From: Mycolicibacterium nivoides
GTDB taxonomy: Bacteria > Actinomycetota > Actinomycetes > Mycobacteriales > Mycobacteriaceae
Assembly (NCBI RefSeq): GCF_003855255.1
Contig: NZ_CP034072.1
Location: forward strand, 186,001-250,000
Length of the DNA: 64,000 bases
Direction: 5' to 3'
Numbering within the stretch: the stretch's first letter is position 1; each line of letters starts with the position of its first letter. Below the pieces are notes generated by a model, which worked only from the letters and a program-made list of their open reading frames with translations, was not told where the DNA came from and ran no database searches. Of this stretch, positions 1 to 8,370 are shown piece after piece. The position numbers and the translations under genes were made by a program.

Positions 1-582
1 CTGCGCCGCGGCGGACTGACGTTCCGCCGTTTGGCCGAACAGCATCCGCACGGCGTGGTGGTGGCACCGAACATCCGCACCGGCGTGCTGGACGAGGTCG
101 TGGTGTACCCGAAGGGGCGGATACGGCTCGCACACGAGGACATCGCTTCGGAGATCACTGCCATGTCGCGACGAGCCAAGCCCGATGGCTACCCGCTGCG
201 CATGATCGGCATGCGCGAACCGCGCTCGGAGAACTCCTGGTTGCACAATTCACCGCTGCTCATGCGCGGCAAGAGGATTCACCGTGCGCTCATGCACACC
301 GAGGATGCCGCGGCGCGTCGCCTGGCGGACGGTGACGCGGTGCGGGTGCGGTCGCCCTACGGCCAGATCGACATCGCGCTGTCGCTCACCGACGACATCG
401 TGCGCGGCACCATCGCGATACCGCACGGCTGGGGCCACCGGGGGAGCGGTGGCTGGCGGATCGCCAACCAGGCCGGCGGGGCCAACGTCAACCAGTTGAT
501 GTCGAGTGATCCGGCCGATGTCGAGGCGCTGGCCGGCATGTCCTGGCTGACAGGTGTGCCGGTGCAGGTGGAAGCCTGCTGA
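1..582 (+). CDS. Molybdopterin oxidoreductase, C-terminal part (5' end outside window)
   Basis: The frame is open from the first base, so only the last ~193 residues are present. They correspond to the molybdopterin-dinucleotide-binding C-terminal domain of the DMSO-reductase superfamily: a region rich in MRGK..HRALMH, then a beta-barrel-like stretch (RLADGDAVRVRSPYGQIDIAL) and a GHRGSG..ANVNQLMS segment typical of the cofactor-binding end. Such enzymes carry out oxygen-atom or hydride transfer with a bis-MGD cofactor; the substrate cannot be told from this fragment. The gene ends 31 bp before the ALDH start and one base before the first TetR-type operator, so it lies upstream of the regulon boundary rather than clearly inside it. 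Family call is good; substrate unknown. Confidence 0.8.
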   Translation: MRRGGLTFRRLAEQHPHGVVVAPNIRTGVLDEVVVYPKGRIRLAHEDIASEITAMSRRAKPDGYPLRMIGMREPRSENSWLHNSPLLMRGKRIHRALMHTEDAAARRLADGDAVRVRSPYGQIDIALSLTDDIVRGTIAIPHGWGHRGSGGWRIANQAGGANVNQLMSSDPADVEALAGMSWLTGVPVQVEAC

Positions 583-587
583 TTTCT

Positions 588-608
588 ATACTGTAAGTGT
601 TACAGTTG
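588..608. promoter_or_regulatory. Operator site 1 of the TTACNGTAA regulon
   Basis: ATACTGTAA, GTG, TTACAGTTG: two 9-bp half-sites 12 bp apart forming an ACTGTAA/TTACAGT inverted repeat. It ends 5 bp before the GTG start of the ALDH gene, so binding would block transcription start or the ribosome. Same architecture as eight other sites in the window; regulator inferred to be the TetR at 2232-2930. Confidence 0.7.
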
Positions 609-613
609 AGCGC

Positions 614-2149
614 GTGAGCGAAGTCGTGGACGAGGCCGTCACCAGTGTGGACATCGGGCGGCGGGCCGCCGGGCGGGCCGAGAAGCGCATGCTGATCGAC
701 GGTGCGCTGGTATCCGCGGTATCCGGTGCGGAATTCGGCAATCTCAGCCCGGCCACAGGCCTGGTTCTGGGGACCACCGCGGCCGCCGGTGCCGAGGACA
801 TGGATCGAGCGATCGGAGCGGCCCGGCGCGCGTTCGACGAAACCGACTGGAGCACCGATCGCGGATTGCGTCAGCGGGTACTGGCCCAACTGCAAGAGGC
901 CATCGAATCCGAAAAAGCCTACCTGCGTGAGGAATTGATCGCCGAGGTCGGTTGCCCGGCGATGACGACGGAGAATGCCCAGCTGGACTGGCCGCTGGCC
1001 GATGCGCTGCGATACCCGGCCCGGCTGATCGACGAGTTCGAATGGGAGCGCACGCTCGACGGCGGCGGGTTGTTCGGTGAGCGCAACGCCCGCACGGTGG
1101 TCAAGGAGGCGGTCGGTGTGGTCGCCGCGATCACCCCGTCGAACTTCCCGATCGAGGTGATCCTCAACAAGCTCGGGCCGGCGCTGGCAGCAGGCAACAC
1201 CGTGGTGCTCAAGCCCGATCCGAACACGCCGTGGAACGCCACCCGGCTGGGCCGGTTGATCGCCGAGCGTACCGATATGCCGCCCGGCGTGGTCAACGTC
1301 GTCCCGACGCCGTCGAATGAGGTTGCGGGATTTCTGGGCACCGATCCGCGTGTCGACATGGTGTCGTTCACCGGATCCACTGGCGTCGGCAGGCATTTGA
1401 TGCGAGTCGGTGCGGACACCATGAAGCGCACCTTCCTCGAACTCGGCGGCAAGTCGGCGATGATCGTGCTCGACGATGCCAAGCCCGGCCACATCATCCC
1501 CGGCGCGATCGGGGCGTGCGTGCACGCGGGGCAGGCGTGTGCGGCCAATACCCGGATGCTGGTGCATCGCAGCCTGTTCGACGAAGCAGTCGCAAATGTG
1601 ACCATGGCATTCGGTGCGGTGCCGGTGGGTGATCCCGCGTTGCCGACCACGCTGGTGGGCCCGCTGATCAGTGCGGCGCAGAAGCAACGCGTTCTCGATG
1701 CCATCGACGGCGCCCGTCGCGACGGCGCCGAGATCGTGGTCGGTGGCGGCGTACCGGACGGTTTGCCCGAGTATCTGACCGACGGGCACTTCGTCGCACC
1801 CACCGTCATCGTAGGGGCTGACCCGCGCTCGTCGATCGCGCAGGACGAGGTCTTCGGTCCGGTGCTGGTGATGATCCCGTTCGACGATGACGACGAGGCC
1901 GTGCGGATCGCCAACGACAGTGCGTTCGGCTTGGCCGGTGCGGTCGTGTCGGCGTCGTCCGAGCGCGCGATGGGGATCGCACGGCGGATAAGGACCGGGG
2001 CCATCGGCGTCAATGGCGGCATGTACTACGGTGCCGACGCGCCATTCGGTGGATACAAGAATAGCGGCGTCGGAAGGCAGTGCGGGATAGAGGGTTTCGC
2101 GCAGTACACCGAGACCAAGACCATCGGCTGGCGCCTGCCCCGGCAGTAG
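614..2149 (+). CDS. Aldehyde dehydrogenase (NAD(P)-dependent)
   Basis: Oxidises an aldehyde to the carboxylic acid with NAD(P). About 511 residues, normal for the ALDH superfamily. The cofactor-binding SNFPIEVILNK region, the catalytic Glu segment (LELGGK) and the nucleophilic Cys in GQACAAN are all present, and the C-terminal half ends with the usual NGGMYYGADAPFGGYKNSG motif. The GTG at 614 is chosen because it opens just after the operator; it has no clear ribosome site, so a leaderless mRNA or a later start at ATG 689 (before MLIDG, the usual ALDH N-terminus) is possible. First gene downstream of operator 1, so probably repressed by the local TetR. Fits oxidation of an aldehyde intermediate in the catabolic island. 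Confidence 0.9.
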   Translation: MSEVVDEAVTSVDIGRRAAGRAEKRMLIDGALVSAVSGAEFGNLSPATGLVLGTTAAAGAEDMDRAIGAARRAFDETDWSTDRGLRQRVLAQLQEAIESEKAYLREELIAEVGCPAMTTENAQLDWPLADALRYPARLIDEFEWERTLDGGGLFGERNARTVVKEAVGVVAAITPSNFPIEVILNKLGPALAAGNTVVLKPDPNTPWNATRLGRLIAERTDMPPGVVNVVPTPSNEVAGFLGTDPRVDMVSFTGSTGVGRHLMRVGADTMKRTFLELGGKSAMIVLDDAKPGHIIPGAIGACVHAGQACAANTRMLVHRSLFDEAVANVTMAFGAVPVGDPALPTTLVGPLISAAQKQRVLDAIDGARRDGAEIVVGGGVPDGLPEYLTDGHFVAPTVIVGADPRSSIAQDEVFGPVLVMIPFDDDDEAVRIANDSAFGLAGAVVSASSERAMGIARRIRTGAIGVNGGMYYGADAPFGGYKNSGVGRQCGIEGFAQYTETKTIGWRLPRQ

Positions 2150-2161
2150 CGTTGCCGTGCG

Positions 2162-2219
2162 CGAGCAGACACAAAACTGCCCCGATTCGTGCGAAAAGGG
2201 ACAGTTCTGTGTCTGCTCG
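2162..2219. terminator. Long imperfect palindrome between convergent genes (family A)
   Basis: Arms 2162-2183 and 2198-2219, 22 bp each, two mismatches, starting CGAGCAGAC and ending in a C/G run. It sits between the convergent ALDH and TetR ends, as expected for a bidirectional stem-loop terminator, but has no U-tract. A second copy with the same outer bases lies at 40127-40184. Confidence 0.6.
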
Positions 2220-2231
2220 GCGGGAGAAGCT

Positions 2232-2930
2232 CTACCCCTGAACGGTGGCGAACGATGCGGCGCGATCGAGGATGCTGTCGAGAATGTGGTCGAAGTTGAT
2301 GTCGTCGGCCATGCCGATCCGGTAGCCCCGCCCGGGGATCGAGGCAATCAGCGGCATCGCCTCGGCGTCGAGCACCTGCTCCCAATACTCCCGCGGGAAC
2401 TGGTCATCGGCTGTTCGGCTCTGCAGGCGCTGCAGTACCGCCGAGCTACGGACCAGCACGGAAATGGCCGTGTAGGTGTCGAGTGCCTGCTTGGCGGTGA
2501 GGCCGGCGGCCACCAGTGCGGCCACTGGCTGTTCGATCTTCTCGAGCGCGGGCCGGGCCGCAGGCATACCGCGGGTGCCGCGGATCAGGATGAGATCGCA
2601 CACGATCGGGTTGTTCGTGAACATCTTCCGCATGCGATGGGCATGGGCGCGTAGCGATTCACGCCAGTTGCCGGCCTCGATGGACAGCACGCTGAAGTCG
2701 TAGTCGAGCAGGACGCGCTCGGTCATCGCGTCGAGCAGCTCATCCTTGCGGCGGAAGTACCAGTAGATGCTGGTCACCCCGACATCGAGATGGCGGGCGA
2801 GCTGCGGCATGCTGAGGTTGTCAATCGATACCTCATCGGCCACTTCGAAAGCGCCGCGCACGATTTCGTCGACGCTGATCGACCCGCGTTCGCGGCGCCG
2901 GCGTCCGTTGGTGCTTGCGGGCGTGGCCAT
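2232..2930 (-). CDS. TetR-family transcriptional regulator (candidate master regulator of the island)
   Basis: 232 residues. The N-terminal helix-turn-helix reads SVDEIVRGAFEVADEVSIDN then LSMPQLARHLDVGVTSIYWYF, a textbook TetR DNA-binding domain; the C-terminal ~150 residues are a helical ligand-binding domain. It starts 12 bp after the P450 gene (start chosen at ATG 2930 with AGGACG upstream), so it is cotranscribed with that P450 from a promoter carrying the strongest operator (4207-4227). That gives negative autoregulation. It is the only regulator gene embedded in an operator-bearing unit, which is why it is proposed to bind all nine sites; this is inference. The effector is probably a pathway intermediate. 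Confidence 0.9.
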   Translation of the reverse strand: MATPASTNGRRRRERGSISVDEIVRGAFEVADEVSIDNLSMPQLARHLDVGVTSIYWYFRRKDELLDAMTERVLLDYDFSVLSIEAGNWRESLRAHAHRMRKMFTNNPIVCDLILIRGTRGMPAARPALEKIEQPVAALVAAGLTAKQALDTYTAISVLVRSSAVLQRLQSRTADDQFPREYWEQVLDAEAMPLIASIPGRGYRIGMADDINFDHILDSILDRAASFATVQG

Positions 2931-2942
2931 TGCAACGTCCTT

Positions 2943-4163
2943 CTAGCGGATCGGCTCGAATGTGACGGGTATGGCGGTGGGGGAGCGGAACGGCTGACCG
3001 AAGATGTGCGGATCGTCGTCGGTGACCAGCTTGAGGTTGCGCACCCGGCTCAGAAGGCTCTCCATCGCCACCCGGGTCTCCATCCGGGCCAGGTGCAACC
3101 CCATGCAGGTGTGCTCGCCGGCGGCAAACGTGATGTGCGGAACCCGCTTTCGGAAGATGTCGAACTCCTCGGGCCGTTCCCAGCGGCTCTCGTCGCGGTT
3201 GGCCGATCCCATGCACACATCGATCACCGCGCCGGCGGGCAGTGCCACGCCGTCGAGTTCGACGTCCTGGGTGGTCGAGCGTTGCACTGTGGTGAGCGGG
3301 GTTTCGTAGCGCAGCCCCTCCTCGATGGCCTGGCCGATCAGCTCGTGGTCGGCTTGCGTCGCGGCGAACTGCTCGGGGTGGGTGAGCAGCAGATAGATCA
3401 GGTTGCCCGAGGACCGGTAGGTGGTCTCCAGCCCGGCAGGCAGAAGCAGCCGCAGGAACGAGTAGATGGCCTCGTCGGTGAGCTTCTCTCCGTCGATCTC
3501 CGCGGTGACGAGATCGCCGATGATGTCGTCGGTGGGATGGGAGCGGCGCAGGTCGATCTGGCCGAGGAAGTAGTCCTTCAAGGCCGCGGATGCTTCAAAA
3601 GCGCGCTTGTACTTCACCGTGTAGCTGATCAGTTCGACGGCGCGCTGCCGGAACCAGGGCAGGTCTTCCTCGGGTAGGCCGAGAAGCTTGGAGATCACCC
3701 GGGTGGGAAACTCGAAGGTGAAGTCGCGCACCAGATCGGCGCTGCCGGATTCGATGAACTCGTCGACGAGCGCCTCGCAGATCGGGCGGACGACCTCGGG
3801 CTCCCAACGCTGCAACGAACGTGACTTGAAGGCGGCCGAGACCAGGTTGCGGTGGTCGCGGTGGGTCTTGCCCTCCATTGCCAGGATCGACGGACCGATG
3901 AAGAGCCCGATGGTGTTGTCATAGATCTTCGAGTTGAACGATTTACCGTCCCGGAAGACGGTGTTGACCGCATCGAAGGACACGGCGGCGAATTGATGTT
4001 CCGGCAGAAGCGATTCCGGTGTCTTCGACCAGTCCATGACCGAACCGCGGAACACGCCGTGCCTGGCACGGTGCCGCGCGAAGGTCGGGTAGGGGTCGCG
4101 CAGCAGGGTGGGGGTGTCGTCGACCGGCTCATCGACGGTCAGGTCCTGCACTTCACTACCCAC
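2943..4163 (-). CDS. Cytochrome P450
   Basis: 406 residues, the usual size for a soluble bacterial class I P450 that takes electrons from a ferredoxin and hydroxylates a hydrophobic substrate. Seen: I-helix LLPAGLETTY with the acid-alcohol pair (Glu in place of the commoner Asp), the K-helix ExxR in EGLRYETP, and the haem-binding FAAGEHTCMG with its Cys ligand. GTG start at 4163 is preceded by GAGGTGAG. No ferredoxin gene is adjacent. Operator 2 lies ~45 bp upstream and the TetR gene follows directly. Likely does an early oxidation of the island's substrate; which CYP family is not decided. Confidence 0.93.
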   Translation of the reverse strand: MGSEVQDLTVDEPVDDTPTLLRDPYPTFARHRARHGVFRGSVMDWSKTPESLLPEHQFAAVSFDAVNTVFRDGKSFNSKIYDNTIGLFIGPSILAMEGKTHRDHRNLVSAAFKSRSLQRWEPEVVRPICEALVDEFIESGSADLVRDFTFEFPTRVISKLLGLPEEDLPWFRQRAVELISYTVKYKRAFEASAALKDYFLGQIDLRRSHPTDDIIGDLVTAEIDGEKLTDEAIYSFLRLLLPAGLETTYRSSGNLIYLLLTHPEQFAATQADHELIGQAIEEGLRYETPLTTVQRSTTQDVELDGVALPAGAVIDVCMGSANRDESRWERPEEFDIFRKRVPHITFAAGEHTCMGLHLARMETRVAMESLLSRVRNLKLVTDDDPHIFGQPFRSPTAIPVTFEPIR

Positions 4164-4202
4164 AGCTCACCTCACCGCTCGCAACGGACTCATCTCCCAG
4201 AT

Positions 4203-4231
4203 CATATTACTGTAAATCTTACAGTAATATG
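4203..4231. promoter_or_regulatory. Operator site 2, perfect 29-bp palindrome
   Basis: Core 4207-4227 is TTACTGTAA, ATC, TTACAGTAA; the symmetry extends two more pairs outward on each side (13-3-13, no mismatch). It lies between the SDR stop (4254) and the P450 start (4163), so it should control the P450-TetR unit. It is the best match to the shared motif. Confidence 0.8.
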
Positions 4232-4253
4232 AATTTCGGCTGGTTCGGGCAGA

Positions 4254-5039
4254 TCAGAGCGCGATCGGGGCGCCGTTGCTCATCGCGGCGATGAAGCCGC
4301 CGTCGACCTGGATGTCCTGGCCGTTGATCCAGCGCGCATCGGGGGAGGCCAGGAAGGCGATCAGGGGAACGATGTCCTCGACGGTGGCGTGCCGGCCCAC
4401 GGTCGCGCGCACCATGTCGAGCACCTCCTTGCCCATGGTCTGCTCGAAATCGGACAGGATGGGCGTCTGGACCGGGCCCGGGCTCACCGTGTTGAGCCGC
4501 ACCCCGTACTTGCTCCAGGCCGGCCCCGAGATCCGCTTGACGAACAGGATCGCGGCCTGCTTGGAGGTGGTGTAGACCGGGAAATCCGGATCCTGCCCGG
4601 TCTGCCACTGCGCCACCGCATCCCCGTCGGTGAGTTCGAGTAACCCGTCGAGGATGTCGATGCGCTGTTGCCAGCCCAGCGCCGCTGTCGACGCCACCGT
4701 GACGATCGAGCCGCCGTGGCGCAGCAGCGGCAGCATGCCTTCGGTCATCAGTCGCATGCCGAGATAGTTGACCTTGAGGACGTCGGCGGCCGGCGCGGTG
4801 CCCGGCACCCCCGCGACATGCGCGAGCATGTCCCAGCCGTCGCCGATCTCGCTCAGCAGGCGCGCGATGTCGGCCGCGTCCCGCAGGTCGCACGTGGCGT
4901 GCTCCGACGCCGGGGTGTCATTGGGGCGCACGTCGACGGCGAGCACATGGTCGCCCCGTTCGAAGAAGTGCGCCGCGGTGGCCGCTCCGATTCCGGATCC
5001 GGCTCCGACGACGACGATTCTGCGTGCGGTATCCGACAT
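4254..5039 (-). CDS. Short-chain dehydrogenase/reductase
   Basis: 261 residues, normal for a classical SDR. Cofactor motif VVVGAGSGIGAATA near the N-terminus, an acidic residue after beta-2 (AVDVRPND) that favours NAD(H), an active-site YTTSKQAA (YxxxK) segment and the NTVSPGPVQTPI region after it. The start is ATG 5039, preceded by GGAGGGTCGTCGC; a longer upstream frame is rejected. Likely interconverts an alcohol and a ketone made by the neighbouring P450. It reads away from the ALDH at 5200, and operators 3 and 4 lie in the shared spacer. Confidence 0.92.
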   Translation of the reverse strand: MSDTARRIVVVGAGSGIGAATAAHFFERGDHVLAVDVRPNDTPASEHATCDLRDAADIARLLSEIGDGWDMLAHVAGVPGTAPAADVLKVNYLGMRLMTEGMLPLLRHGGSIVTVASTAALGWQQRIDILDGLLELTDGDAVAQWQTGQDPDFPVYTTSKQAAILFVKRISGPAWSKYGVRLNTVSPGPVQTPILSDFEQTMGKEVLDMVRATVGRHATVEDIVPLIAFLASPDARWINGQDIQVDGGFIAAMSNGAPIAL

Positions 5040-5062
5040 GCGACGACCCTCCACTGAATTAA

Positions 5063-5083
5063 CGACAGTAAGGATCACTGTAA
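5063..5083. promoter_or_regulatory. Operator site 3
   Basis: CGACAGTAA, GGA, TCACTGTAA: two half-sites of the shared motif in the SDR/ALDH divergent spacer, 24 bp upstream of the SDR start. Imperfect but with the same 9-3-9 layout. Confidence 0.6.
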
Positions 5084-5130
5084 ACAATTCGGGCCACTCG
5101 GACAATCGGCTTCGGCCTGCTCGGTGGGTG

Positions 5131-5151
5131 CTACCGTTAGCCTTACCGGAG
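5131..5151. promoter_or_regulatory. Operator site 4 (weaker)
   Basis: CTACCGTTA, GCC, TTACCGGAG: degenerate match to the 9-3-9 motif, placed 48 bp before the ALDH start at 5200. With site 3 it would give each divergent promoter its own operator. Confidence 0.45.
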
Positions 5152-5199
5152 GCGGCTCCGGAATGTGGGCGACGCGTGCCTGGCGAGGAGACGGATTCG

Positions 5200-6687
5200 A
5201 TGAGCGCGATCGAGGAGCGTGCGGCAGTGCAGCCGCAGCGCGACGGTCTGGATGAGCTGCTGGCGGCCCAGCGCCGGTCGTTCATCGCCGATGGCCCGCC
5301 CGATGTCGCGCTGCGCCGCAACCGCATTGACCGGCTGCTCGCGATGGTGTTGGACAACTCCGAGGATTTCGTCGCCGCCACCGCGGCCGACTACGGGTCG
5401 CGCTCGCGCTCGGCGGCGTTCTTCGCCGAGATCCTGGGCATGCTCTCGGTCATCGAGCACACCAGGGCCCATGTGCCGCAGTGGATGCGCGCGACGAAGT
5501 TGATGCGGGCCGCCCGGTTCGCCGGGCTGCGTGCCGAGGTGGTGCCGAGCCCGCTCGGTGTCATCGGGATCATCGGGCCGTGGAACTTCCCGATCCAGTT
5601 GACGGTGCTGCCTGCGGCTGCGGCCTTCGCCGCGGGCAACCGGGTGATGATCAAGATGTCGGAGGTCACCCCGCGCACCGCCGAACTGATGGCGGCGACC
5701 GCGCCGAAGTATTTCGATCCGACCGAGTTGCGGGTCGTGACCGGCGGGCCCGATGTCGCCGCGGAGTTCGCCGGCCTACCGTTCGACCACCTGTTCTTCA
5801 CCGGTTCACCCTCGATCGGGGCGCTGGTGGCGCGCGCGGCCTCGGACAATCTGGTTCCGGTGACGCTGGAACTGGGCGGTAAGAACCCGGTGGTGGTGTC
5901 TCCCGGGGCTGACATCGAACGGGCTGCGAGTCGAATCGCCCAGGCGCGCATGGTCAATGGCGGTCAGGTGTGCGTGTGCCCGGACTATGTCTTCGTCCCG
6001 GAGGCGCAGGTGGACCGGTTCGTCGAGGTCGCGCGGAGAACGCTGAGCAGTCTGTTTCCCAGCATCATCGACAACGCCGACTATTGCTCCTCGGTGAACC
6101 AGGCCAACTTCGACCGGGTGGTCGGCCTGATCGCCGACGCCCGTGCTCACGGGGCGCGGATCGACTCCGTCGTTCCGGCGGGGGAGGTGCTGCCCGATCC
6201 GGGGTCGCGCAAGATCGCCCCGACCATCGTGCGTGACGTCGATGACCGGATGCGGATCGCGGGCGAGGAGGTATTCGGACCGGTGCTGGCGGTGCGCGGT
6301 TACTCCCGGCTCACCGAGGCTGTCGACCACATCAATGCCAACCCGTCGCCGTTGGTGGCCTACTGGTTCGGGCCCGACGATGCCGATTTCCGCCACTTTG
6401 TCAGCCATACCCGCAGTGGCGGGGTGGCCCGCAATGACTTTGCGGCGCACATGATCCCGTCCGAAGCTCCGTTCGGTGGCGTCGGACGCAGTGGGACCGG
6501 CGCCTACCACGGCAAGGCCGGTTTCGATGCGTTCAGCCACTACCGCACGGTGGTCGGCACGGACCTGCCGTTCAGCGTCACGGGCCAAGCTGCCCGGCCG
6601 TTCAGCGCGGCCATGCGGGTCAGTGCCGCACTCAGCCTGCGACGTGCCCGTAGCCGAACCGCGGCGCGGCTCAAGAAGTTTCGCTGA
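5200..6687 (+). CDS. Aldehyde dehydrogenase, coniferyl-aldehyde-dehydrogenase-like
   Basis: 495 residues. Seen: IIGPWNFPIQLTVLPAAAAF (cofactor binding), FTGSPSIGALVA, the catalytic Glu in LELGGKNPV, the Cys in NGGQVCVCPDYV, and an SEAPFGGVGRSGTG end. GPWNFP with a short N-terminus resembles the coniferyl/fatty aldehyde dehydrogenase branch (family 3-like) rather than the ALDH at 614, so the two enzymes probably act on different aldehydes. The ATG at 5200 follows GGCGAGGAGACGG; upstream in-frame sequence belongs to the divergent promoter. The 3' end overlaps the convergent acyl-CoA synthetase by 17 bp. Confidence 0.92.
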   Translation: MSAIEERAAVQPQRDGLDELLAAQRRSFIADGPPDVALRRNRIDRLLAMVLDNSEDFVAATAADYGSRSRSAAFFAEILGMLSVIEHTRAHVPQWMRATKLMRAARFAGLRAEVVPSPLGVIGIIGPWNFPIQLTVLPAAAAFAAGNRVMIKMSEVTPRTAELMAATAPKYFDPTELRVVTGGPDVAAEFAGLPFDHLFFTGSPSIGALVARAASDNLVPVTLELGGKNPVVVSPGADIERAASRIAQARMVNGGQVCVCPDYVFVPEAQVDRFVEVARRTLSSLFPSIIDNADYCSSVNQANFDRVVGLIADARAHGARIDSVVPAGEVLPDPGSRKIAPTIVRDVDDRMRIAGEEVFGPVLAVRGYSRLTEAVDHINANPSPLVAYWFGPDDADFRHFVSHTRSGGVARNDFAAHMIPSEAPFGGVGRSGTGAYHGKAGFDAFSHYRTVVGTDLPFSVTGQAARPFSAAMRVSAALSLRRARSRTAARLKKFR

Positions 6688-8338
6688 CCGCCTGCTCGCG
6701 AGCCCACCGGTAGTCGGCCTTGCCGGCCGGGCTGCGTTCGATGACCGGGCGGAACACCACGGCCTTGGGCAGCTTGTAGCGGGCGATCGATGATTCGGCG
6801 TGCCGGATGAGCTCGTCGGCCCCAATAGTGTTGTCGGCGAGCGCGTCCTCGCTCAACGCAACGATAGCCACTACTTCCTGCCCCCAGCGTTCACTGGGCC
6901 GGCCGGCCACCACAACGTCGCGCACTGCCGGATGCGAGGCGATCGCGGATTCGACCTCCTCGGCGAAGATCTTCTCGCCGCCGGAGTTGATGGTGACCGA
7001 GTCGCGACCGAGCAGCTCGATCGCCCCGCTGTCCAGGTGGCGCGCCCGGTCACCCGGTGTCGCATATCGGACGCCGTCGATGACCGGGAACGTGGCCGCG
7101 GTCTTGGCTGCGTCGCCCTTGTAGCCCAGCGGCACGAACCCGCGCTGCGCCAGCCATCCCAGTCCCTCATGACCGGCGGGGAGGACCGCGGTGAAATCCT
7201 CGGTCACCACACAGGTGTCGGGCCCGGCGTTGAACGTTCCGGTCGACACGGCACCGGGGGCCGACATGTGGCTCATCTGGGCACCGGTCTCGGATGACCC
7301 CACCCCGTCGACGACGATGAGGTTGGGCTTGGCGTCGATGAGTTGTTGCTTGACGTACGGGGTCAGCTGTGCTCCGCCGTTGGCCACGACGGACAGGGAG
7401 GACACATCCGCCGTGCCGTCTCGAAGGCCGGTCTTGATGGCATCGAGGAGCGGGCGCGCCATGGCGTCACCCACCACCGTGGCCACCAGCACCTGTTCGC
7501 GTTCGATGGTGCGCACCACGTCTTCGGCATCGAAACGGTCGACCACGCTGGGGAATACGATGGTCTGGCCTGTGGTCACGGCCGTCATCGCCCCCCATTG
7601 GGCGGCGCCGTGGATCAGCGGCGGCAGGATCAGCAGCCTGGTGCCCGGATTGTCGACCGCACGCCCGACGATCTCCTCGACCGACTGCGCTTTCTCGCCG
7701 GTCACCATGTTGCGTCCGCCGAAGGCGGTCATGAAGATGTCGTGCTGCCGCCACAGCACGCCCTTGGGCATGCCGGTGGTGCCTCCGGTATAGAGCACGT
7801 AGAGGTCGTCGGGGCTCGGTTCGACAGGAATGGCGGCGTCCGTCGAGGCGCTGACGATCGACTCGTAATCCACTGCGCCGTGGAGTAGTTCGTTGCCGGA
7901 ACCGTCGGCGATCTGGATCAGCACCCGCAGTGCGGGCAAATCGGGGAGTATCTCGGCCACGCGCGGTGCGAACGCGGCGTGGTACACGAGCGCGGATGCG
8001 CCGGAATCGGCCAGCAGATACTGCAATTCGTTCTTGACGTAGCGGTAGTTGACGTTGAACGGCGCGACGCGGGCCCGGAAGGCGCCGAGCAGGGATTCGA
8101 CGAACTCGGGACCGTTGTAGGCGTAGATGCCCAGCAGGTCCTGGCCTACCTCGTGGCCGGCCAGTTCACCGCGTTCGGTCTGTGCGCCCAGCCCGCGCGA
8201 ATGCAGGTACGCCGCCAGTCGATTCGAGCGGTCGACGATCTGGCGGTAGGTATAGCGCCGGTCGCCCTGGACGATCAGCGGGCGGTCTCCCACGGCGGCT
8301 GCGACGGCTTCGGCGACGGCCGGAACGGTGAACTGCAC
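6671..8338 (-). CDS. Acyl-CoA synthetase (FadD-type AMP-binding ligase)
   Basis: Activates a carboxylic acid to its CoA thioester via an acyl-adenylate. 555 residues. P-loop-like LYVLYTGGTTGMPKGVLW, the GVGSSETGAQM region, the hinge ELLGRDSVTINSGGEKI and the C-terminal PAGKADYRW lysine are all present. The GTG at 8338 is chosen because AGGAGA lies just upstream and the protein then begins at VQFTVPAV; a longer reading runs into the preceding gene. Third gene of the operon Rieske oxygenase, isochorismatase-like protein, FadD, governed by operator 5. Probably feeds the pathway's acid product into beta-oxidation. Confidence 0.92.
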   Translation of the reverse strand: MQFTVPAVAEAVAAAVGDRPLIVQGDRRYTYRQIVDRSNRLAAYLHSRGLGAQTERGELAGHEVGQDLLGIYAYNGPEFVESLLGAFRARVAPFNVNYRYVKNELQYLLADSGASALVYHAAFAPRVAEILPDLPALRVLIQIADGSGNELLHGAVDYESIVSASTDAAIPVEPSPDDLYVLYTGGTTGMPKGVLWRQHDIFMTAFGGRNMVTGEKAQSVEEIVGRAVDNPGTRLLILPPLIHGAAQWGAMTAVTTGQTIVFPSVVDRFDAEDVVRTIEREQVLVATVVGDAMARPLLDAIKTGLRDGTADVSSLSVVANGGAQLTPYVKQQLIDAKPNLIVVDGVGSSETGAQMSHMSAPGAVSTGTFNAGPDTCVVTEDFTAVLPAGHEGLGWLAQRGFVPLGYKGDAAKTAATFPVIDGVRYATPGDRARHLDSGAIELLGRDSVTINSGGEKIFAEEVESAIASHPAVRDVVVAGRPSERWGQEVVAIVALSEDALADNTIGADELIRHAESSIARYKLPKAVVFRPVIERSPAGKADYRWAREQAVSETS

Positions 8339-8370
8339 GGGTTCTCCTAAGGACGGGGGAGGGTCTTGGG

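Noticed and set aside
488..2347. Long minus-strand frame of 619 codons opposite the ALDH gene
   Set aside because: Arg/His/Asp-rich shadow product without family features; the plus strand carries a complete ALDH.
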